Of a stretch of 30,087 nt of DNA, positions 7,908 through 14,946 are shown piece after piece. The stretch comes from an uncultured Blautia sp. Lineage in GTDB: Bacteria; Bacillota; Clostridia; Lachnospirales; Lachnospiraceae. Location of the stretch: NCBI GenBank assembly GCA_900547615.1, contig URHH01000022.1:1-30087 (forward strand), written 5' to 3'. The position numbers and the translations under genes are program-made. The notes beneath the pieces are model-generated. The model did not search any database. It was not told the origin of the DNA and saw only the letters and a program-made list of their open reading frames with translations. The stretch's first letter is position 1; every line of letters starts with the position of its first letter.

Positions 7908-8366
7908 ATGATGATGAAAAAAATAAAAAAATTAACAGCAGCAGTTATGACAGCAGCAGTTCTTTTCTGTTCACCGGTTACTTCTATGGCGGCAGATACT
8001 GCAGGAAGCCAGGCAGAAGAAGTGATCATGGAGAATGTAGATAATCTTTTGTCTGATCCGGGGCAGGTAGCGGACATTATTGTTTATGTGAAGGAGCTGA
8101 TCGATCAGCAGCAGATTACAGGCGATCAGATTGCAAGCGGTGTTGATATGGCGGCAGAAGTGCTTGGGATCAGCCTCACAGACAGCGAGAAGGAAGCGAT
8201 TGTAAATGTGGCTCAGAAAGTTCTTGCCATAGACGTAGATGCAGATGCGCTTCGGTCTCAGATTGAGAGTGTGTATGATAAAATGGAAGATATGGGAATT
8301 GGAAAGGAAGAAGTCAAGGGATTCATTCAAAAAGTGATTGATTTTGCAAAAAGTCTTCTTGGTTAA
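7908..8366 (+). CDS. Small secreted DUF1002-like protein
   Basis: The 152-residue product starts with a clear signal peptide: a basic MMMKKIKK, a hydrophobic core and a likely cleavage after SMA-A (about residue 28). The mature part is about 120 residues, acidic and all-helical by eye. It contains ITGDQIASGVDMAAEVLGISLTDSEKEAIV and a helical C-terminus ending FAKSLLG. This resembles the C-terminal half of DUF1002 (YpuA-like) proteins of unknown function, which are usually about twice as long, so it may be a short variant. AGGAGG at 7897-7902 fits a start at 7908 or 7911. It has its own promoter and no obvious operon partner. Family assignment is by pattern only. Confidence 0.8.
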   Translation: MMMKKIKKLTAAVMTAAVLFCSPVTSMAADTAGSQAEEVIMENVDNLLSDPGQVADIIVYVKELIDQQQITGDQIASGVDMAAEVLGISLTDSEKEAIVNVAQKVLAIDVDADALRSQIESVYDKMEDMGIGKEEVKGFIQKVIDFAKSLLG

Positions 8367-8479
8367 GAGGGAAAATATACGAAGTTGATATGATTAGAGA
8401 GAAAAGCATCAATACAGACTGGTATATTTTATAAAAACATATAAAAAATATGAAAAAAAACTATGCAAATAAAACAAAA

Positions 8480-8523
8480 GTTCATTACGAGTTCATAATT
8501 TGTTCATAAATATTTGCTATGAT
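8480..8523 (+). promoter_or_regulatory. Triple GTTCAT repeat with 11-bp period and extended -10 (OmpR-type activated promoter)
   Basis: GTTCAT occurs at 8480-8485, 8491-8496 and 8502-8507, exactly 11 bases apart. The last copy ends 10 bases before TATGAT (8518-8523), which has an extended -10 TG at 8515-8516. Tandem direct repeats with 11-bp spacing covering the -35 region are the known pattern for PhoB/PhoP/OmpR family activators. Predicted transcription starts near 8529-8530. Which regulator binds is not shown by the sequence. Confidence 0.7.
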
Positions 8524-8557
8524 AAAATCAGTTCGAAAGAACTGCTACGGTTGAAAA

Positions 8558-8576
8558 TGTAATGATACTCATTACA
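8558..8576 (+). promoter_or_regulatory. Fur-box-like palindrome within the candidate small RNA
   Basis: The 19-base palindrome TGTAATGATACTCATTACA agrees at 14 of 19 positions with the classical Fur box GATAATGATAATCATTATC, including the whole AATGATA and TCATTA core. It lies about 28 bases after the predicted start, where a bound repressor could block elongation. It may equally be just an RNA hairpin. Confidence 0.4.
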
Positions 8577-8597
8577 CAAACAGTTTTTTCATAATAA

Positions 8598-8623
8598 TGC
8601 CCCGGCAAACCACTGCCGGGGCA
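8598..8623. terminator. GC-rich hairpin between converging transcripts
   Basis: TGCCCCGGCA (8598-8607) and TGCCGGGGCA (8614-8623) form a perfect 10-bp stem with a 6-nt loop, 12 bases after the end of relQ (reverse strand). Rightward it is followed by ACTCCTCGTTTT; leftward by ATTATTATG. Neither is a full T-run, but the position between converging genes suggests a shared terminator. Confidence 0.7.
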
Positions 8624-8635
8624 CTCCTCGTTTTA

Positions 8636-9298
8636 TCAGGATTTATTCTGTTTGTCTCCATATTTCTGGATTTCTATATTAAGCTGTTCCATTTTTTCAT
8701 CAAGCAAAGTGACAAAACCTGCACATTCACGTAATTCTCTGGAAATGTAATCTGGTCCCTCGCCTTCAAATTTATAGTGCATTTTGTGCTCAAGAGTTGC
8801 CCAGAAGTCCTGTGCTACTGTACGGATCTGAATTTCCACCTTTGTATCAACCACAACATCGGAAAGAAAAACAGGAACGGTTACAAGCATATGATAGCTT
8901 CTGTAGCCGCTTTTTTTTGGATTTTTAATATAATCCTGTACAGAGAGAACGGTCAGATCATTCTGGTTTGCAATCATATCCGCAATTTTATAAATATCAG
9001 ATGTGAAAGAGCAGGTGATGCGGATTCCAGCAATATCGTTGATGTAGAGAACCATATTTTCCACACTGGATTCATAATCGTAGCGTTTCAGTTTTTTTAT
9101 GATGCTTTCCGGTGTTTTGATACGGGCTTTTACGTGCTCAATGGGATTATATTTGTGTCGGTTCTGAAATTCATCGTTTAGAATATCAATTTTTGTCTGA
9201 ATTTGTTTTAAGGCGGATTTATAAAGGAAAATCACGGTGTCCCAATCGTTGACTTCTTTAAAATCCTCCAATGGTACAGATTTTTGTTTCATAGGCAT
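8636..9298 (-). CDS. relQ: Small alarmone synthetase, RelQ/YjbM type (GTP pyrophosphokinase)
   Basis: Small alarmone synthetases transfer pyrophosphate from ATP to GDP, GTP or GMP to make (p)ppGpp in the stringent response. This 220-residue protein consists of one RelA/SpoT synthetase domain with no hydrolase or regulatory domain, the length of RelQ (YjbM). Visible motifs are KARIKTPESIIKKL (58-70), NDIAGIRI with the catalytic Asp (88), GYRSYH (131-136) and EIQIRT with the catalytic Glu (155), then AQDFWATLEHKMHYK. The start at 9298 (ATG) has only a weak AAAGAAAG site; an in-frame ATG six bases on is an alternative. It is the only gene in the window pointing toward the origin. It has its own extended -10 promoter facing that of the S1-domain gene. 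Confidence 0.88.
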   Translation of the reverse strand: MPMKQKSVPLEDFKEVNDWDTVIFLYKSALKQIQTKIDILNDEFQNRHKYNPIEHVKARIKTPESIIKKLKRYDYESSVENMVLYINDIAGIRITCSFTSDIYKIADMIANQNDLTVLSVQDYIKNPKKSGYRSYHMLVTVPVFLSDVVVDTKVEIQIRTVAQDFWATLEHKMHYKFEGEGPDYISRELRECAGFVTLLDEKMEQLNIEIQKYGDKQNKS

Positions 9299-9342
9299 AT
9301 TCTTTCTTTTTGATTATAGAGGCAGCTTGTTCTGCCATCTAC

Positions 9343-9352
9343 AGTATAACAT
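9343..9352 (-). promoter_or_regulatory. Extended -10 element for relQ (reverse strand)
   Basis: On the reverse strand TGTTATACT reads from 9351 to 9343, an extended -10, about 45 bases before the relQ ATG. No good -35 is seen. It lies about 30 bases from the rightward promoter at 9379-9387, so the two divergent promoters overlap. Confidence 0.5.
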
Positions 9353-9378
9353 AATTGTTTCCATTTCTCAAAAGGATA

Positions 9379-9387
9379 TGCTATAAT
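9379..9387 (+). promoter_or_regulatory. Extended -10 promoter for the S1-domain gene
   Basis: TGC followed by a perfect TATAAT (9382-9387). The region 17 bases upstream (TTCCAT) is a poor -35, so the extended -10 probably carries recognition. The expected start near 9394 gives a 26-base leader with GAGGAG at 9405-9410. Confidence 0.7.
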
Positions 9388-9419
9388 CACCATAAATAAA
9401 AAATGAGGAGTTGGTTAAA

Positions 9420-10322
9420 ATGGCAGAGACGATGAAAGATTATGAAGCGGAGCTGGAGGCGTCCTTCAAAAAAATTGAAGAGGGTGATATTCTTACAGGA
9501 ACAGTGATCAGTGCGGACGAAAAAGAAGTAATTCTCGATTTAAAATATTATGCGGAGGGAATCATACCGGCAGAAGAGTACAGCAGAGAACCGGGATTTT
9601 GTATTAAAGATGAGGTTCATGTGGGAGATGAAGTTTCTGCTACTGTGATGAGACGAGATGACGGGCACGGAAATATTCTGCTTTCCAGAGTATCAGCAGC
9701 GGATATTCTTGCATGGGATAAGCTTCAGGAACTGAAAGAATCAAAAGAGGTTCTCGACGTTGTAGTAAAAGGCGTGGTAAACGGCGGTGTTGTTGCTTAT
9801 GTGGAAGGTGTAAGAGGGTTTATTCCCGCGTCAAAGCTTTCTCTTCAGTATGTGGAGGATACAAACGAATATCTGAACCGTCCGATCCAGGTTCAGGTGT
9901 TTGACGTAAATAAAGATGAAAAACGCCTGATTCTTTCTGCAAGAGAAATTTTAAGAGAGAAGGCTGAAGAAGAGAGAAAAAATAAAGTTTCCAATCTGGA
10001 GATCGGACTGATCACGGAGGGAACGGTAGAAAGCCTGCAGACATACGGTGCGTTTGTAAATCTTGGAAACGGACTTTCCGGACTTGTTCATATTTCCCAG
10101 ATTTGCGAAAAGAGAATCAAAAAGCCTTCAGAGGTACTTTCTGTTGGCGATAAGGTAAAAGTAAAGGTAACAGGAATCAAAGATGGAAAAATCAGCCTCA
10201 GTATCAAAGAGGCGTCAGATATGATGGCAAAGGAAATTGAGGAAGAAGTTGTGGAACTGCCGGATTCCGGAGAGGAAGCGACTACATCACTGGGCTCTCT
10301 TTTTGCCAATATTAAATTATAA
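9420..10322 (+). CDS. S1 RNA-binding domain protein (ribosomal protein S1-like, three S1 repeats)
   Basis: The 300-residue protein carries three S1 (OB-fold) RNA-binding domains at about 22-90, 108-175 and 197-264. The third has the classic YGAFVNLGNGLSGLVHIS motif. It ends in an acidic, Ser-rich tail. Short S1 homologues with three or four domains are common in Clostridia and may help initiation on weak sites or act in RNA metabolism; a full rpsA may lie elsewhere. An upstream in-frame TTG at 9411 is possible, but the ATG at 9420 sits 9 bases after GAGGAG and is preferred. The pyrophosphatase gene starts 25 bases downstream, so they are probably cotranscribed. Confidence 0.9.
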   Translation: MAETMKDYEAELEASFKKIEEGDILTGTVISADEKEVILDLKYYAEGIIPAEEYSREPGFCIKDEVHVGDEVSATVMRRDDGHGNILLSRVSAADILAWDKLQELKESKEVLDVVVKGVVNGGVVAYVEGVRGFIPASKLSLQYVEDTNEYLNRPIQVQVFDVNKDEKRLILSAREILREKAEEERKNKVSNLEIGLITEGTVESLQTYGAFVNLGNGLSGLVHISQICEKRIKKPSEVLSVGDKVKVKVTGIKDGKISLSIKEASDMMAKEIEEEVVELPDSGEEATTSLGSLFANIKL

Positions 10323-10347
10323 TAACAGAAAAACAGGAGGGCTGCGA

Positions 10348-12018
10348 ATGCGGAATCAGGAAAAGATATTTGTGATCGGGCATAAGAATCCGGATACAGA
10401 TTCCATATGCTCTGCCATTGCCTACGCAGATATTAAAAACAGAACGACACAGAGCGGAAAATATATTCCAAAGAGAGCCGGACAGATTAATGAGGAAACT
10501 CAGTTTGTTCTGAACCGTTTTGGAGTTCACCCGCCGGGATATATTACAAATATCGGTACGCAGGTAAAAGATATGGATATACGCATGAGTCCTGAGGCAG
10601 ATAAAAGTATGTCCCTGAAAAATGCCTGGGAAATGATGCAGCAGAACAGCATTGTTTCCCTGCCTATAAGGGATAAGGAAGGAAAACTTGAGGGGCTTAT
10701 CACTATTGGAGATATTGCAAAGACCTATATGGATAAGACGGACAGCTATCTGCTTTCTACTGCCAGAACACAGTACAGACGTATTGCGGAAACAATAGAA
10801 GGAACTGTGATTGAAGGAAATGAACATGCCTATTTTGTAAAGGGAAAGGTTCTTGTGGCAACTGCAAATCCGGAAATGATGAAAACCTATATAGAAGAAG
10901 ACGATATGGTGATCATGGGCGACCGTGAGGAAGACCATCTTGAGGCGATCAATCAGAATGTAAGCTGCATTATTGTAGGACTTGGGATTCAGGTGACAGA
11001 AAAAGTCATTAAGCTTGCACATGAAAGAAACATTGTGATTATCATGTCTCCTTACGATACGTTTACTATTGCAAGGCTGATCAATCAGAGTATTCCGATC
11101 CGGTATGTCATGAAAACAGATAATCTTGTGACTTTTAGCACAGAAGATTATACAGATGATATTCAGGACGTAATGATTAAAAACCGTCACCGCGCCTTTC
11201 CTGTCATTGATAAAAGAGGACGATGTGTGGGGACGATCTCCAGGCGGAATTTCCTTGATATGCACAGGAAAAAAGTAATTCTTGTAGATCATAACGAGAA
11301 AGATCAGGCTGTGGAAAATATTGAAAAAGCGGAAATTCTTGAGATTATTGACCACCATAAGCTGGGATCTCTTGAGACAATGAAGCCGATTTCCTTCCGC
11401 AATCAGCCGGTGGGATGTACAGGAACGATCATGTATCAGCTTTACGGGGAGCAGCGTCTTGAGATCCCGCAGACGATAGCCGGGCTTCTCTGTGCCGCTA
11501 TAATTTCCGATACGCTTATGTTCCGTTCTCCGACATGTACGCTTCAGGATAAAATGGCAGCAGGAGCGCTGGCTCTGATCGCTGATATTGACATTGAGGA
11601 TTTTGCAAGAGAAATGTTTAAGGCAGGAAGTAACTTAAAAGACAAGGCACCGGAAGAAATTTTCTATCAGGATTACAAGAAGTTTATTGCGGAAGGCGAA
11701 ATTACATTTGGCGTTGGCCAGATAAGTTCAATGGACAGCGAGGAGCTTCTCGAGATAAAAGAAAAGCTGCTGCCTTTCCTTATGAGTGAATGCGGACGCC
11801 ACAATATTTCAAGGGTGTATTTTATGCTGACGAATATTATGGAGGAATCCACAGAGCTTCTGTACTATGGGGACGGAAGCAGGGAGATGGCAGAGCTTGC
11901 CTTTCATCAGGCACCTGAGGGCGGAACTTTCCACCTGAAAGGCGTAGTATCAAGAAAGAAGCAGCTTATTCCGGCAATGATGGAGGCAGCGCAGATTCTG
12001 CAGAGTGATTTTGCATAA
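10348..12018 (+). CDS. Manganese-dependent inorganic pyrophosphatase with CBS and DRTGG domains
   Basis: A family II (DHH-type) pyrophosphatase splits inorganic pyrophosphate to phosphate and drives biosynthesis. The N-terminus has the metal-binding VIGHKNPDTDS (His12, Asp16, Asp18), and the later catalytic part has VDHNEK and EIIDHHKLGS. Between them (about 70-310) lie two CBS motifs (for example NSIVSLPIRDKEGKLEGLITIGDI and RAFPVIDKRGRCVGTISRRNF) flanking a DRTGG-like segment. This is the CBS-PPase layout, whose activity is set by adenine nucleotides. The 556-residue length is normal for that type. The start is the ATG at 10348, with AGGAGG upstream. A longer open frame begins at 10237 but would overlap the S1 gene. 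The gene is flanked by close neighbours, so an S1-pyrophosphatase-flavin reductase operon is likely. Confidence 0.94.
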   Translation: MRNQEKIFVIGHKNPDTDSICSAIAYADIKNRTTQSGKYIPKRAGQINEETQFVLNRFGVHPPGYITNIGTQVKDMDIRMSPEADKSMSLKNAWEMMQQNSIVSLPIRDKEGKLEGLITIGDIAKTYMDKTDSYLLSTARTQYRRIAETIEGTVIEGNEHAYFVKGKVLVATANPEMMKTYIEEDDMVIMGDREEDHLEAINQNVSCIIVGLGIQVTEKVIKLAHERNIVIIMSPYDTFTIARLINQSIPIRYVMKTDNLVTFSTEDYTDDIQDVMIKNRHRAFPVIDKRGRCVGTISRRNFLDMHRKKVILVDHNEKDQAVENIEKAEILEIIDHHKLGSLETMKPISFRNQPVGCTGTIMYQLYGEQRLEIPQTIAGLLCAAIISDTLMFRSPTCTLQDKMAAGALALIADIDIEDFAREMFKAGSNLKDKAPEEIFYQDYKKFIAEGEITFGVGQISSMDSEELLEIKEKLLPFLMSECGRHNISRVYFMLTNIMEESTELLYYGDGSREMAELAFHQAPEGGTFHLKGVVSRKKQLIPAMMEAAQILQSDFA

Positions 12019-12034
12019 GGAACAGGAGAAAAAG

Positions 12035-12625
12035 ATGTCAAAACAGACATGGAAGCCGGGAAATATGCTGTATCCCCTTCCGGCAGTAATGGTAAGTGTA
12101 ACAGACGGGGAAGGGCAGGATAATATTATTACAGTGGCATGGGCGGGAACCGTATGTACCAATCCGCCTATGGTATCTATTTCTGTCCGTCCCTCCCGTT
12201 ACTCCTATGATATGATTAAAAAAACAGGGGAATTTGTAATTAATCTTACAACAGAAAAACTTGCGTTTGCTACTGATTACTGTGGTGTGCGTTCCGGAAG
12301 GGACGTGGACAAGTTTAAAGAGATGAAGCTCACAAAAGAAAAGGCGGAATTTGTCTCAGCGCCGATGATAAAGGAATCACCTGTATGTATTGAGTGCAGA
12401 GTGAGGGAAATTAAGGAACTTGGCTCACATCATATGTTTCTGGCAGACGTTCTCGCCGTTCATGCGGAAGAGGAATTTATGGACTGCAATAAAAAATTCC
12501 ATTTAAACGATGCGCGCCTTCTCGTATATTCCCACGGAGAGTATCTGGCAACTGGAAAAACGCTTGGAACGTTCGGATACAGTGTGAAGAAAAAAAGTAA
12601 AAAAGTCAGAAAATCCAGGAAATAG
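12035..12625 (+). CDS. Flavin reductase family protein (FMN-binding split barrel)
   Basis: The 196-residue product shows the pattern of the flavin-reductase-like/flavoredoxin family: an N-terminal PLPAVMVSV segment, then NIITVAWAGTVCTNPPMVSISVRPSRYSYDMIK, which forms the FMN-binding split barrel, and GEFVINLTT. The tail is Lys-rich and basic. Such proteins bind FMN and move electrons in anaerobes, but the partner cannot be read from sequence. The ATG at 12035 is 6 bases after AGGAGA and 16 bases after the pyrophosphatase stop. An upstream frame start at 12005 lies inside the previous gene and is not favoured. Confidence 0.85.
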   Translation: MSKQTWKPGNMLYPLPAVMVSVTDGEGQDNIITVAWAGTVCTNPPMVSISVRPSRYSYDMIKKTGEFVINLTTEKLAFATDYCGVRSGRDVDKFKEMKLTKEKAEFVSAPMIKESPVCIECRVREIKELGSHHMFLADVLAVHAEEEFMDCNKKFHLNDARLLVYSHGEYLATGKTLGTFGYSVKKKSKKVRKSRK

Positions 12626-12633
12626 CGCCGGGA

Positions 12634-12662
12634 TTGCGGTTTTCTGCAAGATGTGTTAAAAT
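12634..12662 (+). promoter_or_regulatory. Promoter for the shikimate kinase-like gene
   Basis: TTGCGG (12634-12639), a 17-base spacer and TAAAAT (12657-12662) with extended -10 TG at 12654-12655. The start near 12669 lies after the GTG at 12653, which supports the ATG at 12689 as the true start codon. Confidence 0.6.
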
Positions 12663-12688
12663 ACAAAAGAAAAAGGGACAAAAATCAG

Positions 12689-13204
12689 ATGAATAATATA
12701 ATATTGATAGGAATGCCCGGAGTTGGAAAAAGTACGCTTGGAGTTGTCCTTGCCAAGATTCTGGGATACCAGTTTTTAGATTCCGATCTTCTCATACAGC
12801 AGCAGGAAGAGAGAAGACTCTCCCGCATTATAGAGGAAGAGGGAATCGAAGGCTTTAAGAAAATTGAAAACAGAGTCAATGCGTCCATTGAAGTGCAGGA
12901 TACCGTGATTGCCACAGGAGGAAGCGTCGTTTACTGCGAAGAGGCAATGCAGCATCTGAAGTCTGTGGGAAAAGTAGTATATCTTAAACTGTCTTATAAA
13001 TCTATTAAGAAACGACTTGGAAACTTAAAAGGCAGAGGTGTTGTGCTGAAAGAAGGACAGACTCTTCTTGATTTATACGAAGAAAGAATTCCTCTTTATG
13101 AGAAATATGCAGATATTGTAGTAAATGAAGAAGGAAGGAGTCTGGAGGAGGGAATTCAGGCTGTTCTGGAGGCTCTCGGGAAAGACGGAATTCAGGGTTT
13201 ATAA
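12689..13204 (+). CDS. Shikimate kinase-family protein, divergent
   Basis: Shikimate kinase phosphorylates shikimate with ATP on the way to chorismate and aromatic amino acids. The 171-residue product has family length and layout: P-loop GMPGVGKS (8-15), Asp-Ser-Asp (31-33), lid Arg in KGRGVVL (116) and ERIPLYEKYAD with a conserved Arg (133). Two shikimate-contact positions differ: the usual Phe-Arg is Phe-Lys (56-57), and the usual TGGG is TGGS, one Gly shorter (76-79). It may be a less active or altered-specificity paralogue; only assay or a genome search for another aroK could tell. It stands alone, without other aro genes beside it, with its own promoter. Confidence 0.8.
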   Translation: MNNIILIGMPGVGKSTLGVVLAKILGYQFLDSDLLIQQQEERRLSRIIEEEGIEGFKKIENRVNASIEVQDTVIATGGSVVYCEEAMQHLKSVGKVVYLKLSYKSIKKRLGNLKGRGVVLKEGQTLLDLYEERIPLYEKYADIVVNEEGRSLEEGIQAVLEALGKDGIQGL

Positions 13205-13213
13205 ATATTTTTG

Positions 13214-13241
13214 TTTACAAATCGGGATTTTATGATATAAT
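13214..13241 (+). promoter_or_regulatory. Sigma-A promoter for murA
   Basis: TTTACA (13214-13219), a 16-base spacer and TATAAT (13236-13241) with extended -10 TG at 13233-13234. The expected leader is about 80 bases; I see only a short GCTC/GAGC hairpin in it and the ribosome binding site GAGGTGTG. Confidence 0.8.
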
Positions 13242-13327
13242 ATAAAATTGACTTTCGAAAAGACAGAAGAAATTGTAAATCCGATAAATCCTTTCTGCTC
13301 GTGGAGCGAAAAAAATAGAGGTGTGTT

Positions 13328-14620
13328 ATGGAACAGTATATAATCAAAGGTGGCAATCCGCTTGTTGGCGAAGTGGATATTGCAGGAGCGAAAAATGCAG
13401 CTCTGGCAATTCTTGCGGCGGCAATCATGACGGACGAGACAATCCTTATTGAGAATCTGCCTGACGTAAGAGATATAAATGTTTTGCTTGAGGCAATCTC
13501 CGGAATCGGAGCTCAGGTGGAGCGTATCAATAAATCAACTGTAAAAATCAATGGTTCAACAATCAGCGACATAAGCGTGGATTATGAATATATCAAAAAA
13601 ATCCGTGCTTCCTATTACCTTCTGGGAGCATTGCTTGGAAAATATAAACATGCGGAAGTTCCGCTGCCGGGAGGCTGCAATATTGGGAGCCGTCCCATTG
13701 ACCAGCATTTAAAGGGATTCCGTGCACTTGGAGCAAATGTGGATATTTTCCACGGAGCGATCGTGGCAAAGGCTAACAATCTTCATGGAAGCCATATTTT
13801 CCTTGATGTGGTTTCCGTTGGTGCGACTATTAACATTATGATGGCAGCGTCGCTTGCGCCGGGAAGAACGATCATCGAAAATGCAGCGAGAGAGCCGCAC
13901 GTAGTAGATGTTGCAAACTTCTTAAACAGTATGGGTGCCAACATAAAGGGAGCCGGAACAGATGTGATCCGTATCAAAGGTGTTGAGAAGCTTCACAAAA
14001 CAGAATATTCCATTATTCCGGACCAAATTGAGGCGGGAACTTTTATGTTTGCAGCAGCAGCAACAGGCGGAGATATTACTGTGCGTAATGTCATTCCAAA
14101 GCATCTTGAGGCTACGACTGCAAAGCTTGAGGAAATTGGCTGTGAGGTAGAGGAGTTCGATGATGCAGTTCGTGTCCGCGCAGGAAAAGCGCTTCGCCGT
14201 ACAAATGTAAAGACGCTTCCATATCCCGGTTATCCTACAGATATGCAGCCGCAGATCGCTGTTACTCTGGCACTGGCAGAGGGAACGAGTATTGTGACAG
14301 AAAGTATTTTTGAAAACCGCTTTAAATATGCTGACGAGCTTTCCAGAATGGGAGCGAATATTAAGGTGGAAGGAAATACGGCAATCATAGACGGTGTGAA
14401 GAAGCTTACAGGAGCGAGAGTCAGCGCGCCGGATCTTCGTGCAGGAGCAGCTCTTGTAATTGCAGGGCTTGCGGCAGAAGGCTTCACGATCGTAGATGAT
14501 ATTGTATATATCCAGAGGGGCTACGAGAATTTTGAAGAGAAATTAAGAAGTCTTGGAGCAGAAATTGAAAAAGTGTCAAACGAGAAGGAAATTACAAAAT
14601 TCCGTCTTCGTGTTGGCTGA
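13328..14620 (+). CDS. murA: UDP-N-acetylglucosamine 1-carboxyvinyltransferase
   Basis: MurA adds enolpyruvate from PEP to UDP-GlcNAc, the first committed step of peptidoglycan synthesis, in the cytosol. The 430-residue protein has the EPT fold length and key residues: Lys22-Asn23 in GAKNAAL, and the fosfomycin-target Cys117 in PLPGGCNIGSRP. The C-terminal half has PGYPTDMQPQ and DLRAGAALV. Firmicutes often carry two copies (murA and murZ/murAB); which of these this is cannot be decided here. The ATG at 13328 follows GAGGTGTG. It has its own promoter, and the next gene is separated by the SAM riboswitch. Confidence 0.96.
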   Translation: MEQYIIKGGNPLVGEVDIAGAKNAALAILAAAIMTDETILIENLPDVRDINVLLEAISGIGAQVERINKSTVKINGSTISDISVDYEYIKKIRASYYLLGALLGKYKHAEVPLPGGCNIGSRPIDQHLKGFRALGANVDIFHGAIVAKANNLHGSHIFLDVVSVGATINIMMAASLAPGRTIIENAAREPHVVDVANFLNSMGANIKGAGTDVIRIKGVEKLHKTEYSIIPDQIEAGTFMFAAAATGGDITVRNVIPKHLEATTAKLEEIGCEVEEFDDAVRVRAGKALRRTNVKTLPYPGYPTDMQPQIAVTLALAEGTSIVTESIFENRFKYADELSRMGANIKVEGNTAIIDGVKKLTGARVSAPDLRAGAALVIAGLAAEGFTIVDDIVYIQRGYENFEEKLRSLGAEIEKVSNEKEITKFRLRVG

Positions 14621-14639
14621 GATGATATTAGAAAAATAG

Positions 14640-14743
14640 CCTTTTATTCAGAGTGGTGGAGGTACAAAGGACCCGGGAAGCCACGGCAACCCCTGAGAAA
14701 GCAGGAAGGTGCCAGCCTGAGCGAGAAATCGAACAATAAGAGG
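14640..14743 (+). promoter_or_regulatory. SAM-I (S-box) riboswitch aptamer before metK
   Basis: The conserved S-box core is present: GAGTGGTGGAGG, then GGGAAGCCACGGCAACC, then AGGTGCCAGCCTGAGCGAGAAATC. The closing P1 stem pairs CTTTTATT (14641-14648) with AATAAGAG (14735-14742). The class binds S-adenosylmethionine and turns off SAM and methionine genes; metK downstream is a standard target. The promoter driving it is not clear and may lie in the end of murA. Confidence 0.93.
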
Positions 14744-14789
14744 ATTGTTTATGAAACTTTGAACAGTCCGATTATTCGGGCTGTTTTTT
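14742..14789 (+). terminator. SAM riboswitch expression platform: antiterminator and terminator
   Basis: The terminator pairs AACAGTCCGA (14762-14771) with TCGGGCTGTT (14776-14785), followed by T through 14789. The competing antiterminator pairs GGATTGTT (14742-14749) with AACAGTCC (14762-14769). The P1 3' strand overlaps the antiterminator by one or two bases, so SAM binding would free the terminator. Confidence 0.88.
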
Positions 14790-14798
14790 ATGATTACA

Positions 14799-14859
14799 GT
14801 GTCAAAAGGTCTGAACCCACCAGTGCTTGCACAATGGTGGGAGAATGACCTTGAGACAC
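14799..14859 (+). repeat. Long imperfect hairpin between riboswitch and metK
   Basis: GTGTC/GACAC and AAGGTC/GACCTT form an outer stem (14799-14811 with 14847-14859, two mismatches), enclosing CCCACCA/TGGTGGG (14816-14822, 14835-14841). The whole element is 61 bases. It is not part of the known S-box and carries no T-run. Confidence 0.7.
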
Positions 14860-14879
14860 GCCCCGATATGAGCATGAAA

Positions 14880-14946
14880 GTGGAGCGCAAGCTTCACGAT
14901 ATGCGAATATTGGGAGAATTGTGAGAGTGCGGAGCACGGAACAATT
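14880..14946 (+). repeat. Two further hairpins before metK
   Basis: GTGGAGC-GCAA-GCTTCAC (14880-14897) has a GNRA loop and one G-U pair. GAATTGT (14916-14922) pairs with ACAATTC (14940-14946) and encloses GTGC/GCAC (14927-14930, 14934-14937). Together with the hairpin at 14799-14859 this gives a compact structured block in a 220-base stretch that has no ORF. Confidence 0.6.

Larger units (their letters stand above)
8529..8634 (+). ncRNA. Candidate small RNA with 5' GAAA-tetraloop hairpin
   Basis: From the predicted start, the RNA would open with CAGTTC-GAAA-GAACTG (8529-8544), a perfect 6-bp hairpin with a GNRA loop at the very 5' end. A single-stranded linker follows, then TGTAATGA/TCATTACA (8558-8565, 8569-8576). 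The transcript could end at the T-run 8584-8589, about 60 nt long, or at the GC-rich hairpin 8598-8623 followed by TTTT (8631-8634), about 105 nt. No ORF of useful length with a ribosome binding site is present. It might instead be the remains of a deleted gene that kept its promoter and terminator. The 3' end is therefore uncertain. Confidence 0.45.

Noticed and set aside
8423..8451. A/T-only inverted repeat as a terminator for the secreted protein gene
   Set aside because: The stem has no G-C pair and no T-run follows on the forward strand.
10312..11358. Long reverse-strand open frame of 348 codons
   Set aside because: It is fully inside the pyrophosphatase gene, has no ribosome binding site or known motif, and its composition (His, Cys and Phe rich) is that of an antisense shadow.
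12653..12688. GTG at 12653 as start of the shikimate kinase-like gene
   Set aside because: It lies within the predicted promoter -10 region, upstream of the likely transcript start.
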